Notes under the pieces: model-generated | What the model saw: the letters and a program-made list of their open reading frames with translations, nothing else | What the model was told of the DNA's origin: nothing | Databases searched by the model: none | NCBI RefSeq assembly: GCF_014651815.1 | Contig: NZ_BMXP01000008.1 | Span: forward strand, 125,993 to 163,547 | Length of the DNA: 37,555 nt | Reading direction: 5' to 3' | Source of the DNA: Alteromonas halophila | GTDB taxonomy: Bacteria > Pseudomonadota > Gammaproteobacteria > Enterobacterales > Alteromonadaceae | Shown here: positions 25,686 to 34,560 of the stretch, piece after piece | Numbering within the stretch: position 1 is the first letter of the stretch | Layout: the number at the start of each line of letters is the position of its first letter | Made by a program: the position numbers and the translations under genes

Positions 25686-26615
25686 GTGAGCGTCATGCAA
25701 CCTGCACAAAAACGTATAGCGTTTCACAGAAGGTATCATGGTTATACAGGCGGGCATCAGAAAGTCCGCGATTATATTGATCACTTTCTGGCGCTCGGAT
25801 GGCGCCCATCGCTATATCTAAGTAATAAAGCCGCCACAAATAAAACGCTTTTTGACGAAATTTGCGGTGTTACCTATCAAGCACAGTTCGATACCCAGAA
25901 CACAGATGTGGTCTTTCTTGCCGGTGAAGACTGGCAGCCTTACCTTGCAAACAACGAAAACAGTGTTCAGCACACAATCATCAATTTAATTCAGCATGTA
26001 CGCCATGCAGAACCGGACTCTACGCTTTTTTCATACTTACAGTATCCAGCGATTCGCCTGTGTGTGTCGCAAGCCGTAAAGCGCGCCATTGAGCCTTATG
26101 CAAATGGTCCTTGTATTGTCATACCGATGGGTCATGAATTACCAATACCTTTGGGCAATGTCCAAAATGATGTTTTTATTCTCGCTAATAAAAAGCCTGA
26201 GCTTGGCCAACAGCTTTTCCAGTGGTTGGAAGACTCTGGCAAATCGGTAACCCAATATAGCCATACCGTTGAGCGCGAACGAGTCACAGCAGCTATGTCA
26301 TCTGCTAGAGTAACAATTGCACTACCTAACGATACGGAAGGCTTTTACCTGCCAGGTATTGAGGCTATGTGGCTAAGTGAAGCGGCAGTTGTTCCCTACT
26401 GTATCGCAAATACCGAATACAGCAATGCGCTGAACAACTGCTATTTGTGTGAATACTCCTATGCGGCAATTCAGGAGGCAACACTTTCGGCCCTGAATAA
26501 GAGCAGAATTGAAAGCCGTATCCGAAAGTCCTTTGGTAATAGGACGGCAAAAAAATACACAGCCCCTCGCGAACGTGCAGCCTTAGCGCGCGCACTGACA
26601 CGTTATGTTTTGTAG
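25686..26615 (+). CDS. Probable GT-B glycosyltransferase
   Basis: A 309-residue protein, probably a glycosyltransferase. It begins with FHRRYHGYTGGHQKVRDYI, a pattern like the acceptor-side opening of GT4-type enzymes, and ends with ALPNDTEGFYLPGIEAMWL then AAVVPYCIAN, which resembles the donor-side E-x7-E region. The central Rossmann-like strands are short. GTG at 25686 or ATG at 25695 may be the start. The gene stands alone in a 125-bp gap upstream and a terminator-like hairpin downstream. Family assignment is moderate. Confidence 0.65.
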   Translation: MSVMQPAQKRIAFHRRYHGYTGGHQKVRDYIDHFLALGWRPSLYLSNKAATNKTLFDEICGVTYQAQFDTQNTDVVFLAGEDWQPYLANNENSVQHTIINLIQHVRHAEPDSTLFSYLQYPAIRLCVSQAVKRAIEPYANGPCIVIPMGHELPIPLGNVQNDVFILANKKPELGQQLFQWLEDSGKSVTQYSHTVERERVTAAMSSARVTIALPNDTEGFYLPGIEAMWLSEAAVVPYCIANTEYSNALNNCYLCEYSYAAIQEATLSALNKSRIESRIRKSFGNRTAKKYTAPRERAALARALTRYVL

Positions 26616-26630
26616 CAGGCAATACATGAT

Positions 26631-26671
26631 AGCTGGCACCTGGCTTTGCCAGCGATTGCCAGCTGTCTTTT
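26631..26671 (+). terminator. Probable intrinsic terminator with a nested stem
   Basis: Outer 8-bp stem AGCTGGCA (26631-26638) / TGCCAGCT (26657-26664), inner stem CTGGC/GCCAG with loop TTT (26640-26652), followed by GTCTTTTCT. It lies 15 bases after the stop of the gene ending at 26615. The T-run is short, so efficiency is uncertain. The remaining 26672-26832 holds no gene that I can support. Confidence 0.55.
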
Positions 26672-26832
26672 CTGCAAGCCTTGCATTTAGCAGGATCTAC
26701 CGTACTATCTGCCGACAAATATGCGCTGTTTCTGTCCGGCAGGATGACTCGTACTGCTTGAATGCACAACCTTGTTTACATTGGGGACAGTAGAGCGTTT
26801 TAGCAATCAGGAAGCCTTTTAAGAAATTATTT

Positions 26833-27960
26833 ATGAACTTATCAAAAGTTAGTGACCTACAGGTATTAAATCAGTTCAACCAGCCAGACTATGGCGATCC
26901 CGTAGAGGTGCTGTCTCCGGTAGAACAGAGATACGATTTAGATTTTGTAAAAGATATCAGCTCGGACTCCGAATCCAGAGAAGATTTTAGTCGCCCGCTT
27001 CCTCCTGAAAACGTCCTCTTTCCTTCTGTAAAATTACGGCAGATTGAAAATGCATTTGTTACTGACGCATTTCTCACTTTTGATGAAGAATACGTTTATA
27101 CAGACACTATTTTGAAGGGTGGGCTTGGGTCATTTAAGCATAATGACGCTCTTAACTGGTCTCAGCAAAAAATCTCAAAGACGATTGATAATATTTCCTA
27201 CGAATTTCAGCATGAATCTGTGCTCGTCGTTCACAATGAAGGAGGAGGCACCTGGGGCCATCACCTTATTCAAAACTTCCCCAAAATTTTATTCATTAAA
27301 AAGCACTTCCCACATATAAAAATAGCGTTACCGAAAGGCTTCTGCAGTTTAAACATGAGTCAGGGAAAGTTACTGAATGCGTACGGTATAGATAGAGATT
27401 CAATAATTCCACTAAGTAGTAACACCTCCTACTTGTTTAAATCTGTATATATTTTGGACTTTTTGTTTGAACCGAAATCCGGGTTTATTCATCCGTGGGC
27501 ATTAGACGCCCTCAGGTCTGTTGACATACTTTTAGAGAACACGCATGAAGTGGACAGGTTGTTTATTAAACGACTCAAGAAGCGAGAAATAGAAAACCGG
27601 TCAGAAGTAGAAGCGTTACTGGAGCAATATCATTACCAACCTTTTACTCAGGCGCACGCGAACCTCGATAGTCAGATTGCAAACTGGGGGCGCGCCCGAT
27701 CAGTAGTCGCAACGCTTGGCAGCGATATGACTAATATGGTATTTCTGCCTGATGGGGCCTCGATTCTTTCGCTCTCTCCTGACTGGTTTGGCGATCGTTT
27801 CTTTTTCAATTTGGCCTGCGCTGCCAACATAAACTGGTTTGAGCTTAGGTGCGGCAAAGTTGGTAAAGAAAGCGAGAGTCATCAAAGATTCAATAATTTC
27901 TTTGTTGATAAGCCGATGCTGGAACAAAAAATACGAGATATTGGCGAGTTGGCCAAGTGA
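26833..27960 (+). CDS. GT61-like glycosyltransferase (DUF563 type)
   Basis: A 375-residue protein resembling family 61 glycosyltransferases. Its core has VLVVHNEGGGTWGHHLIQNF (about 128-147), then RLFIKRLKKREIENRSEVEALL and the C-terminal block VVATLGSDMTNMVFLPDGASIL, which parallels the G-x-x-G-x-x-LTN-x-x-F region of GT61. The gene is visibly more AT-rich than its neighbours, with many AAA, AAT, TTT and ATT codons, suggesting separate acquisition. It has its own 217-bp upstream gap and ends 71 bases from the convergent gene block. Donor and acceptor are unknown. Confidence 0.75.
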   Translation: MNLSKVSDLQVLNQFNQPDYGDPVEVLSPVEQRYDLDFVKDISSDSESREDFSRPLPPENVLFPSVKLRQIENAFVTDAFLTFDEEYVYTDTILKGGLGSFKHNDALNWSQQKISKTIDNISYEFQHESVLVVHNEGGGTWGHHLIQNFPKILFIKKHFPHIKIALPKGFCSLNMSQGKLLNAYGIDRDSIIPLSSNTSYLFKSVYILDFLFEPKSGFIHPWALDALRSVDILLENTHEVDRLFIKRLKKREIENRSEVEALLEQYHYQPFTQAHANLDSQIANWGRARSVVATLGSDMTNMVFLPDGASILSLSPDWFGDRFFFNLACAANINWFELRCGKVGKESESHQRFNNFFVDKPMLEQKIRDIGELAK

Positions 27961-28030
27961 TCGGCTGACTTACGTCAACTATGTATTGCCAGTTGGCAGA
28001 AAGCTGCTTTGATATAAAGCTTTGTCAATT

Positions 28031-29674
28031 TTACCGAAAGTAACGACGAATACGGGCTGTTAAATTTCGTAAGAAAGGAAAGTGATAGTTTTTGTATTTT
28101 GCGCTGACATATACGCTAAGCTGCTCGGCGACTTTCTGCTCATGGTATTTTTTGGCCTGCTCTAATATGGATCTTGCCAGTGCTGGTTTGCATTCAGCCA
28201 GTAACCGCAAGCATTCCTGCATATCCTCGATGCGCGCCGTTTCTGACAAGTATTCCGGCTGAGTATACTGACTTAGTAATGTTTGTAGTTTGTCCGCATC
28301 TAATTGCTTATCTCCACTAGTAAGTAACCGCGCCTGCTCTGCTAACTGACGCTGAAAAGTGACAACCCTATCAGGCTCAATAAGTGAAAATGCTGGCTGA
28401 CTTTCACTCACGAACTGCAAAAACCTGTCCAGTTCATCAATCACATGTGACTGTAAAAAGCGGTTGCAAACTCGCATTAATTCAAGCGCACCGGACCTGT
28501 ACTGCGTATTCACTTTTTTACTTTTATCAGCAGACTCACTGCTTAGGGACATCAGCGATAAAAAATCATCTATCAAGCTGCCGTTAACCAATAACGAACG
28601 TTCCAGGTATCTGTAAGTAACGCTGACTGAAAACTGACGGGCAATATCACTTACTGCAGAAAGTTGTTCGAAGGTAGCTTTGTCCTGTTGTAGGAACTCA
28701 TAATCTGCTCTGTGTCGCTTAACATGCTGATGATAGTTAGACTCCAGCAGTGAGAGTGGATGGCGAATATAAAAGATATAGTGTGCCAATGGAAAACGGC
28801 TAAAAAGCCATGGCAACGAATAAAAAAAGTGCTCAGAGGAAAGCAACAGAGTTTTGTCATCAGACCGTGCAAAATCACCCACTAGCCGGCTCGCCTTATC
28901 ATCATCAAAAGCCCACTTGTCATCACCGGTATTAGACAGGAGCACCGTGAAATTGCCTGAGCTAATGCCGTTTTCATCAAAGTGATGTTGAGGATACTCG
29001 ATACCTGAGCGCCGCAGCATACTGCGATTTTTAAGTAGCCAGGACTGGACCGCAGAAGTGCCTGTTTTAGGAGGCCCTAAATGCAACAGCAGTCGTTTAT
29101 CCGTAACATTGCTCTTGTCTGTCTGCCGCTGGTAGTTTTCATAACACTGTTCAAAGACGGATTTCACCTGCGCATATAACGTATAGTCCTGCGCATGAAT
29201 ACGCTGAATTTCTGCGTAGTCCTCCGTACTTATCGTAGCCAGAACCTGGTGACTTACGCATTTCACCTTCGTAGGCGAAACAGTCGACAACCTTTCCCCG
29301 GTCCAGATCTCAGCCATTAACAGCGACTTCGCATAAGACTCCTGAAGTCCCACAAAGCCAAGTGAAGATATATCCAGCCCGGCAAGCTGTTTAGACAAGT
29401 AATTTATCCGGGCAGGCTTTGAATAAAAATCTGCAAAGGTGCCTGTGGCCTTTCCCTGTTGGCGCAAGCCGTCATAGGATTGCTTTAGCCTTACCGCCGG
29501 ATCACAAAGAAAAATACCCAGCCGCTCCACTTCGCCACCGTGGGGCTGGTTTACTACTTCGGCGGCTTCAGTCAGGGATATATCTGTACCACTACTCAGG
29601 CACGTTTGTAATGTCTGTAGGAAACGCCTGCTATCTGTTCCTGGAACCGAGAGCAGGGATAGCGCCTGCGCCAT
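28031..29674 (-). CDS. Tandem sulfotransferase-like protein, N-terminal module without a working P-loop
   Basis: A 547-residue protein. Residues 195-400 form a sulfotransferase domain with P-loop LLHLGPPKTGTSAVQSWL (196-213) and 3'-phosphate site YIRHPLSLLESNYHQHVK (302-319). Residues 1-130 look like the remains of another sulfotransferase: LGIFLCDPAVRLKQSYDGLR matches a 3'-phosphate site and LGFVGLQESYAKSL a later family block, but the N-terminal SVPGTDSRR lacks the Lys and Gly of a P-loop. The C-terminal third is helical and basic at its end. The start ATG overlaps the previous stop by one base (TAATG). Confidence 0.75.
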   Translation of the reverse strand: MAQALSLLSVPGTDSRRFLQTLQTCLSSGTDISLTEAAEVVNQPHGGEVERLGIFLCDPAVRLKQSYDGLRQQGKATGTFADFYSKPARINYLSKQLAGLDISSLGFVGLQESYAKSLLMAEIWTGERLSTVSPTKVKCVSHQVLATISTEDYAEIQRIHAQDYTLYAQVKSVFEQCYENYQRQTDKSNVTDKRLLLHLGPPKTGTSAVQSWLLKNRSMLRRSGIEYPQHHFDENGISSGNFTVLLSNTGDDKWAFDDDKASRLVGDFARSDDKTLLLSSEHFFYSLPWLFSRFPLAHYIFYIRHPLSLLESNYHQHVKRHRADYEFLQQDKATFEQLSAVSDIARQFSVSVTYRYLERSLLVNGSLIDDFLSLMSLSSESADKSKKVNTQYRSGALELMRVCNRFLQSHVIDELDRFLQFVSESQPAFSLIEPDRVVTFQRQLAEQARLLTSGDKQLDADKLQTLLSQYTQPEYLSETARIEDMQECLRLLAECKPALARSILEQAKKYHEQKVAEQLSVYVSAKYKNYHFPFLRNLTARIRRYFR

Positions 29675-30423
29675 TAGTAATGTTCTCCGTGAAATAAGAA
29701 ATACAGTCGAGCGTAGGTCTGCGCAGCCCAGGGGATCGATTCTTTATAGTCCCCTTCAAAGACTTGTTTAGGCGCTATGTTTTCTTGTGGCAGCGCCAAA
29801 AAGCTAAACGTCTTGGCCATTACTTCATGATGCTGACGGATCAGATCCTCCTGTTTGTGCAGTAAAACCTGATTGGCTGGGACTGCATCATAAAGGGCAG
29901 CAAGTTGTCGCTTATAGCACCCTCTGAGCAGGTAAGAAAAATCCCGGTATGCATGTTCAAAAGGGGCGTAAGGCAACGCTTCTTTCCAGTTTTTCATTCT
30001 CCATGGCTCGGTCAAAAACGCACGCAGTGGCGACAACTCCTCCAGCCCCCTGCGCTTACTCATCTGATAGTGAGAGTATGCGCGAGCGACGGGATCTCTT
30101 AACATCACCAAAAATTTTGCATCAGGGTTATACGACACACATTCAGCAATAAAGCGGGGGTGAAGCAATGTAATGGGTGTAGCATCACAGAGGTATTTTT
30201 CTCCATTGTAATGCGACAGCCTGGCGTCATATTTTTTCTGTGCATATCCCGCTTTATCTGCGCTACGGTGATAGTCAGGGTCATCAAAGACATGGGCCTC
30301 TTTGCCTTTAACAAGACACACGTCAGGGTGCGCACTAATGAACTCGGCGAGCGCTGTGGTTCCTGCTTTTTGCACGCCAAGGATAAAAAGGTTAACTTTT
30401 TTCATTGATTGGCTGTTAGTCAT
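29674..30423 (-). CDS. Sulfotransferase domain protein
   Basis: A 249-residue sulfotransferase from the chosen ATG at 30423, which follows AAGGCGG and lies 26 bases after the stop of the upstream gene; the open frame reaches back to 30510, but that part overlaps the upstream gene. The P-loop is LFILGVQKAGTTALAEFI, the family KEAHVFD block follows, and the 3'-phosphate site is VMLRDPVARAYSHYQM. This is the type related to heparan N-sulfotransferases. It is coupled to the next gene by a one-base overlap. The acceptor is probably a surface sugar, by context. Confidence 0.85.
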   Translation of the reverse strand: MTNSQSMKKVNLFILGVQKAGTTALAEFISAHPDVCLVKGKEAHVFDDPDYHRSADKAGYAQKKYDARLSHYNGEKYLCDATPITLLHPRFIAECVSYNPDAKFLVMLRDPVARAYSHYQMSKRRGLEELSPLRAFLTEPWRMKNWKEALPYAPFEHAYRDFSYLLRGCYKRQLAALYDAVPANQVLLHKQEDLIRQHHEVMAKTFSFLALPQENIAPKQVFEGDYKESIPWAAQTYARLYFLFHGEHY

Positions 30424-30449
30424 CGCACCGCCTTCTGGATTAGCATTAC

Positions 30450-31571
30450 TCAGTTGCGAGGCTCGCCTAATCTTAATGAGGACTTCAAACGTCGCACAGC
30501 TGCCCGCCATTTTCTGTTTACTTTTCCGGGGACATTGAATGCTGTGGCAGTCATTCTTGTATATAGCCTGTTTTGAGCCAACTGTGGAGAAATATACGCA
30601 TTTTCTATCAGGAAACGCTCAATGAGCACTTTAATATCAGGCGACGTGCGCTGCAGCGCGCTAATAATGGTTACTTGTTGTTTGAACGTAAGTTTTCTGT
30701 GTGAGGAACATTTCATTGTCTCGCCGCTGAAATTAAGCCCAGTCAACGTGGTTAGCGCGGCATTTTCTTTCTCTACGGCATCGCGAATGTTATCCAGTTC
30801 CTGCTCAGTCAGTCTAAACGGTCCATCTGAGAGAGAATAGTTTTTAGCATTAAATGTTGCAGCCTGGGGGTTATACTTTCCATTCTTACGAATTGGAATC
30901 ACCGCATTGACATGATTTGCAATGCGTACGGCCACATTACTCAGGCCCACATTGTCTCTGGCATCTGACTGTTTAGGCAGCGGTAAATTCAGGTGCTCAA
31001 CAAAATGCCCTACGGGCCCTGATCGCGCGCACGCATCCGGAAAATGAAAAAACTCAATATTACTAAACACTGACTGAAGCTTAACAATATCTGCACTTCG
31101 GCTTACCAAAGACGCTGCAACGCTGACCGACCTGCCATTTTTAATTTGTTCCTGTACTGCTGAGCAGTGGTATGAATAGGCTGGCCTTACATACAGCAGA
31201 ACCCGAATATCCCAGCCTTCAAAAAAAGTTAAAAACGCAGACAATTCGCTTTCAGTAAACTGAGAAAAGCCCTCTGCACTCAGTAATATCCGTGTTTCCG
31301 TATTTCTTAGCACTTCGAATTGCCGATGAAAATGTGCAGCCGCCTCCTGAGGATCGGCATCGGCAAGGTTTTTATAAAATAGTTTTCCGGGCTGTTTTGA
31401 AAACGCTAACCGCAACGGCGCGGAGTGATTATGAAATGTTTCTTTCCCATACGAAAACTTAGGATAAGTGAGTCCATGTGCTGCCAGTTTTTTTCGGTAC
31501 TGACCTAAAAAATTCTGAATACTGGTTGAGCCGGTTTTATGCAGACCGGCATGAATAATGAGCGACTTCAC
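30450..31571 (-). CDS. Sulfotransferase-like P-loop protein
   Basis: A 373-residue protein starting with GTG at 31571 after AAAGGG. The P-loop LIIHAGLHKTGSTSIQNFL (4-22) is of the sulfotransferase type and is followed by ILLSAEGFSQ and RVLLYVRPAYSYHCSAVQEQIK, the likely 3'-phosphate site. The C-terminal 100 residues are basic and helical and may touch membrane or glycan. It is the first of three sulfotransferase genes in a row on this strand, with 26 bases to the next. Confidence 0.75.
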   Translation of the reverse strand: MKSLIIHAGLHKTGSTSIQNFLGQYRKKLAAHGLTYPKFSYGKETFHNHSAPLRLAFSKQPGKLFYKNLADADPQEAAAHFHRQFEVLRNTETRILLSAEGFSQFTESELSAFLTFFEGWDIRVLLYVRPAYSYHCSAVQEQIKNGRSVSVAASLVSRSADIVKLQSVFSNIEFFHFPDACARSGPVGHFVEHLNLPLPKQSDARDNVGLSNVAVRIANHVNAVIPIRKNGKYNPQAATFNAKNYSLSDGPFRLTEQELDNIRDAVEKENAALTTLTGLNFSGETMKCSSHRKLTFKQQVTIISALQRTSPDIKVLIERFLIENAYISPQLAQNRLYTRMTATAFNVPGKVNRKWRAAVRRLKSSLRLGEPRN

Positions 31572-31682
31572 GGATCCCTTTTATACAAATAAATAATATG
31601 TTCAAAGACTACACAATGAGGCTTGCAATATGCGGTTAAACCCGCGCAGTATAACACTTAGCGGGGCCAATTTTCATTGTCG

Positions 31683-33533
31683 TTACGACGACAATTTCTC
31701 CACACTGCATGTAAAAGCGTCGACCGGCGCGGTCAGTTTGGGAACCCGCTCCATATGCCGGTCCCAATGCTTAGATACGGTCCTGTCCTTTAACTGTTTT
31801 ACCCGCCAGTTTTTTTGAAAATATCTTAGCTCGCGCATATACCGTTTGATCTTGTCGTCTGACAGATCATCTCCGCGAGAAACTGACTCGTGGTGATACA
31901 ACACTGCATCAGCGCAATAGAGTGTTTGGTAGCCACACTGATTCAGCTTAAGACACAAATCGATATCGTTATAGGCAACCGCCAGGTGCTTTTCGTCCAG
32001 GCCTCCTACCTTGTCGAATTTTGTTCGTTCCACAACTAAACAGGCAGCGGTGACTGCAGTCATCATCTGGTTCTGGGAAATACGATGACCGTGGTGAGTC
32101 TGCTCATGTTCCTCAAGACGATGCAGGTGGCCTGCCGCGTTCCCCATACCCACAACCACACCGGCATGTTGAATTCTTCCACTGCCGTACAGCAACTTCG
32201 CACCTACAGCGCCAACATCAGAAAGACGCGCCCAGCACACCATTTTATTTAGCCAGTCAGGCTCAATCACTTCTACATCATTATTAAGCAGACATAGCAC
32301 GTCGCCGTTCGCTTTTGATGCGGCAAAATTGTTAATGGCAGAGTAATTAAACGGATAGGGATACCTGATGACCCGCACACCTCGTGTAGCCACGGAGCTA
32401 AGGTAGTTCAGGGTGTCTTTATCGTCGCTGTTGTTATCAATAACAATAATTTCAGTGTTTGGATAGCTCGTTGCCGTCAACAGAGACTCTATACAGGGCC
32501 TGAGTACATTCAGACCATTGTAAGTAGGTACAATCACCGATACCAGCGGTGCGTCGGTCACAGGGTAATGCCACTGACGAAGCGCAGCTGTGTCCGACGC
32601 TTCTGTTTTCATTGTCTGATAATGCGTTGATACTTCACTGAGCACCGTTGCCTGGCGGCCTGACATGACCAGAAATTCGTCTATCCTTACGGGTGTTTCG
32701 CCCGCCGATATCTGCTTGGCAACCATCTGATAAAGCGACAGCGCAGAGAGCTTACAAGGTGTCGCAAGCAACGTCTGATAGAGGTCTTCACGAAAAAAAA
32801 CGGCAGGGCCGATAAAGTCATACGTTGCAAAAAAAACAGGATCAAACTCAGGTTTAACGACACATTCACCTGATGCGCCGACATGCTGAGAGTACAGAAT
32901 GGGCGGAAACCCGTTTCGATGCGCCGCCTGAGCAATGGCTGCCGGGGCAGCCGGATGAAGACAGATGTCGTCAAAACTGACAATGATATACCGCCGGGTG
33001 GCGTCGCTGGTCATTGCCGGATTTAATCGCTCTGGCTGAGCGCCGTCCACAATCAGAAGGCTATCTTGCTGCTCCCGCGTGACCGAAAGGGCTGAAAGAG
33101 AAGCCAGAACATCCCGTTGATGACACCCGCTTTGATGATAATCAGACAGTGTTTGCGTCGAGCTGAACAGTAACGACAGCATGGCCGCGGGTCTTTTTTT
33201 GCGTGCTTCTCGCAGAGCGGTACGAAGACGAACCTGCCAGGCAGGAAAACGTTCAACATCTGCGGTTTTCAGCCCTTCGGTATGTAGCACACCACCCGTT
33301 GTAAAAAAGTAGCCGCGATAACGAAGGTTGGGTAGCCAGTCACCTGATGTTTCGACAAGTGGAACCAAGCTGCTTTCTTGCGCCAGCCTTATGTTGACTG
33401 TACTTTCCAGCTCTGTCGCACTTGCTTTTATATGATACCAGCCAGCTTGCAGTGTGCGCGCATTTCCGTTGTTTTTCGCCACTGGTCTGATTCCGCATAC
33501 AAAGCGCCTGAAAAATTGCCTTAACCCCCGCAC
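31683..33533 (-). CDS. GT2 family glycosyltransferase with a vestigial N-terminal half
   Basis: A 616-residue protein starting with GTG at 33533 after AGGATGG. The catalytic GT-A domain covers about 330-560: VSVIVPTYNG, IVIDNNSDDKDT, PFNYSAINN, metal motif NNDVEV, AVTAACLVVERTKF and NDIDLCLK. Residues 155-290 look like the second half of a lost GT2 domain (IIVSFDDICLHP, then YDFIGPAVFFREDLYQTLL). The layout and core motifs match the GT2 at 3782-5329, so the two are probably paralogues from opposite ends of the island. Nineteen bases separate it from the GT-D-like gene upstream; 111 bases without a gene follow. Confidence 0.85.
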   Translation of the reverse strand: MRGLRQFFRRFVCGIRPVAKNNGNARTLQAGWYHIKASATELESTVNIRLAQESSLVPLVETSGDWLPNLRYRGYFFTTGGVLHTEGLKTADVERFPAWQVRLRTALREARKKRPAAMLSLLFSSTQTLSDYHQSGCHQRDVLASLSALSVTREQQDSLLIVDGAQPERLNPAMTSDATRRYIIVSFDDICLHPAAPAAIAQAAHRNGFPPILYSQHVGASGECVVKPEFDPVFFATYDFIGPAVFFREDLYQTLLATPCKLSALSLYQMVAKQISAGETPVRIDEFLVMSGRQATVLSEVSTHYQTMKTEASDTAALRQWHYPVTDAPLVSVIVPTYNGLNVLRPCIESLLTATSYPNTEIIVIDNNSDDKDTLNYLSSVATRGVRVIRYPYPFNYSAINNFAASKANGDVLCLLNNDVEVIEPDWLNKMVCWARLSDVGAVGAKLLYGSGRIQHAGVVVGMGNAAGHLHRLEEHEQTHHGHRISQNQMMTAVTAACLVVERTKFDKVGGLDEKHLAVAYNDIDLCLKLNQCGYQTLYCADAVLYHHESVSRGDDLSDDKIKRYMRELRYFQKNWRVKQLKDRTVSKHWDRHMERVPKLTAPVDAFTCSVEKLSS

Positions 33534-33552
33534 AATACCATCCTGTTGTCGA

Positions 33553-34434
33553 TTACCACGTTACACCCGCTAACTCAGGGTAAGCCTCCGCCTTCAGGCG
33601 CTCCGTATCCAACTGAAAATGATCACACAAATCATTAAAACGCTGTACAGACTGCGGCAGCGAGATAGTAGGCACGTCAGCATAGCAGTCGATACTATGA
33701 CAGGGGTGTACCAGGCGTGACTTCACGTTACTCCAGGCATCAAATATGGCACCAATATCAATGGCCACGGCGCCGCGCTCCTTTAACCACTGGCAATAGA
33801 TCTTGCCCAGCCCCCCGGCACCTACCAGAAACAGCGCGCCAGGATAAGGAACACTAAGTTGCTCTTGCAGTTGTGCAAACCGATCAGGGAAGTGGGGAAG
33901 CGTTGAACGTCCCTCATACTTGCTTTGCCCACGTACCAGATAATGCTCAACTGCGCCAATTTTAAAAACACGCTTCAAGCTGTCTGCCACGTCTCTGGGC
34001 GATACTACGCCAACCACATCCCTTTGCCAGAGCAGTTTTCTGAAAAGTAGCGTAAATTGCAGGTAGCGATGCAAGGCGGCATCGGTGAGCATGGTACCGT
34101 GTTTTATGAGGCTGTAATGTTCAGCGGCATCAAATACGGCCTGATAGTGCGGGTGCAACTGGGTTTGCTTTGTTCTCGGTACTCCAACAACATCGGCTTG
34201 TCGCACTGCGTCCCGCATTTGCTGAGCAATTGAATATGACGCCTCGTCGCTGATATCTGTGTGACCAAACCAGTCTTTGTAACACCGATCAACGGCACTT
34301 CGACCAAGCAGTTCGGGATATGCCAGCATACCGCCTTCTCTGTCACCCAGTCTTATAACCGACAGTGGTTGCCTGTTTGTCAGTGCTGCCTCAATCTTTA
34401 AGCAGACCTCAATAACATTCGATTTTTGCTGCAT
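33553..34434 (-). CDS. GT-D-like glycosyltransferase candidate
   Basis: A 293-residue protein resembling the GT-D glycosyltransferase fold (formerly DUF1792). Supporting blocks are SVIRLGDREGGML (about 24-36), where GDRE fits the D-x-E metal motif of that fold, VVGVPR, and near the C-terminus LFLVGAGGLGKIYCQWLKER then VAIDIGAIFDAW, which parallels the G-x-G and IDIG segment of the family. It would be the first gene of the minus-strand glycan operon running to 28031. Sugar donor unknown. The assignment is by motif, so moderate. Confidence 0.65.
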   Translation of the reverse strand: MQQKSNVIEVCLKIEAALTNRQPLSVIRLGDREGGMLAYPELLGRSAVDRCYKDWFGHTDISDEASYSIAQQMRDAVRQADVVGVPRTKQTQLHPHYQAVFDAAEHYSLIKHGTMLTDAALHRYLQFTLLFRKLLWQRDVVGVVSPRDVADSLKRVFKIGAVEHYLVRGQSKYEGRSTLPHFPDRFAQLQEQLSVPYPGALFLVGAGGLGKIYCQWLKERGAVAIDIGAIFDAWSNVKSRLVHPCHSIDCYADVPTISLPQSVQRFNDLCDHFQLDTERLKAEAYPELAGVTW

Positions 34435-34560
34435 GCGTATCTGGAAACGGAGTCATTTTAGTTTGGCGTTATTTTCACACACGGGGTTAAGGCTGTACAC
34501 GCTAATTACCCTCGTCATGGTTGACGCGTAACCAGGCACAATACACCACAGATATTTAAC

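Noticed and set aside
26605..26793. A 62-codon plus-strand open frame with several Cys, possibly a zinc-finger or transposase fragment
   Set aside because: It starts inside the previous gene, spans the terminator hairpin and shows no recognisable motif; no inverted repeats or other insertion-sequence parts surround it.
27961..28030. Terminator between convergent glycan operons
   Set aside because: Only weak stems such as TGCCA/TGGCA with a two-base loop are seen, with no T-run placed correctly.
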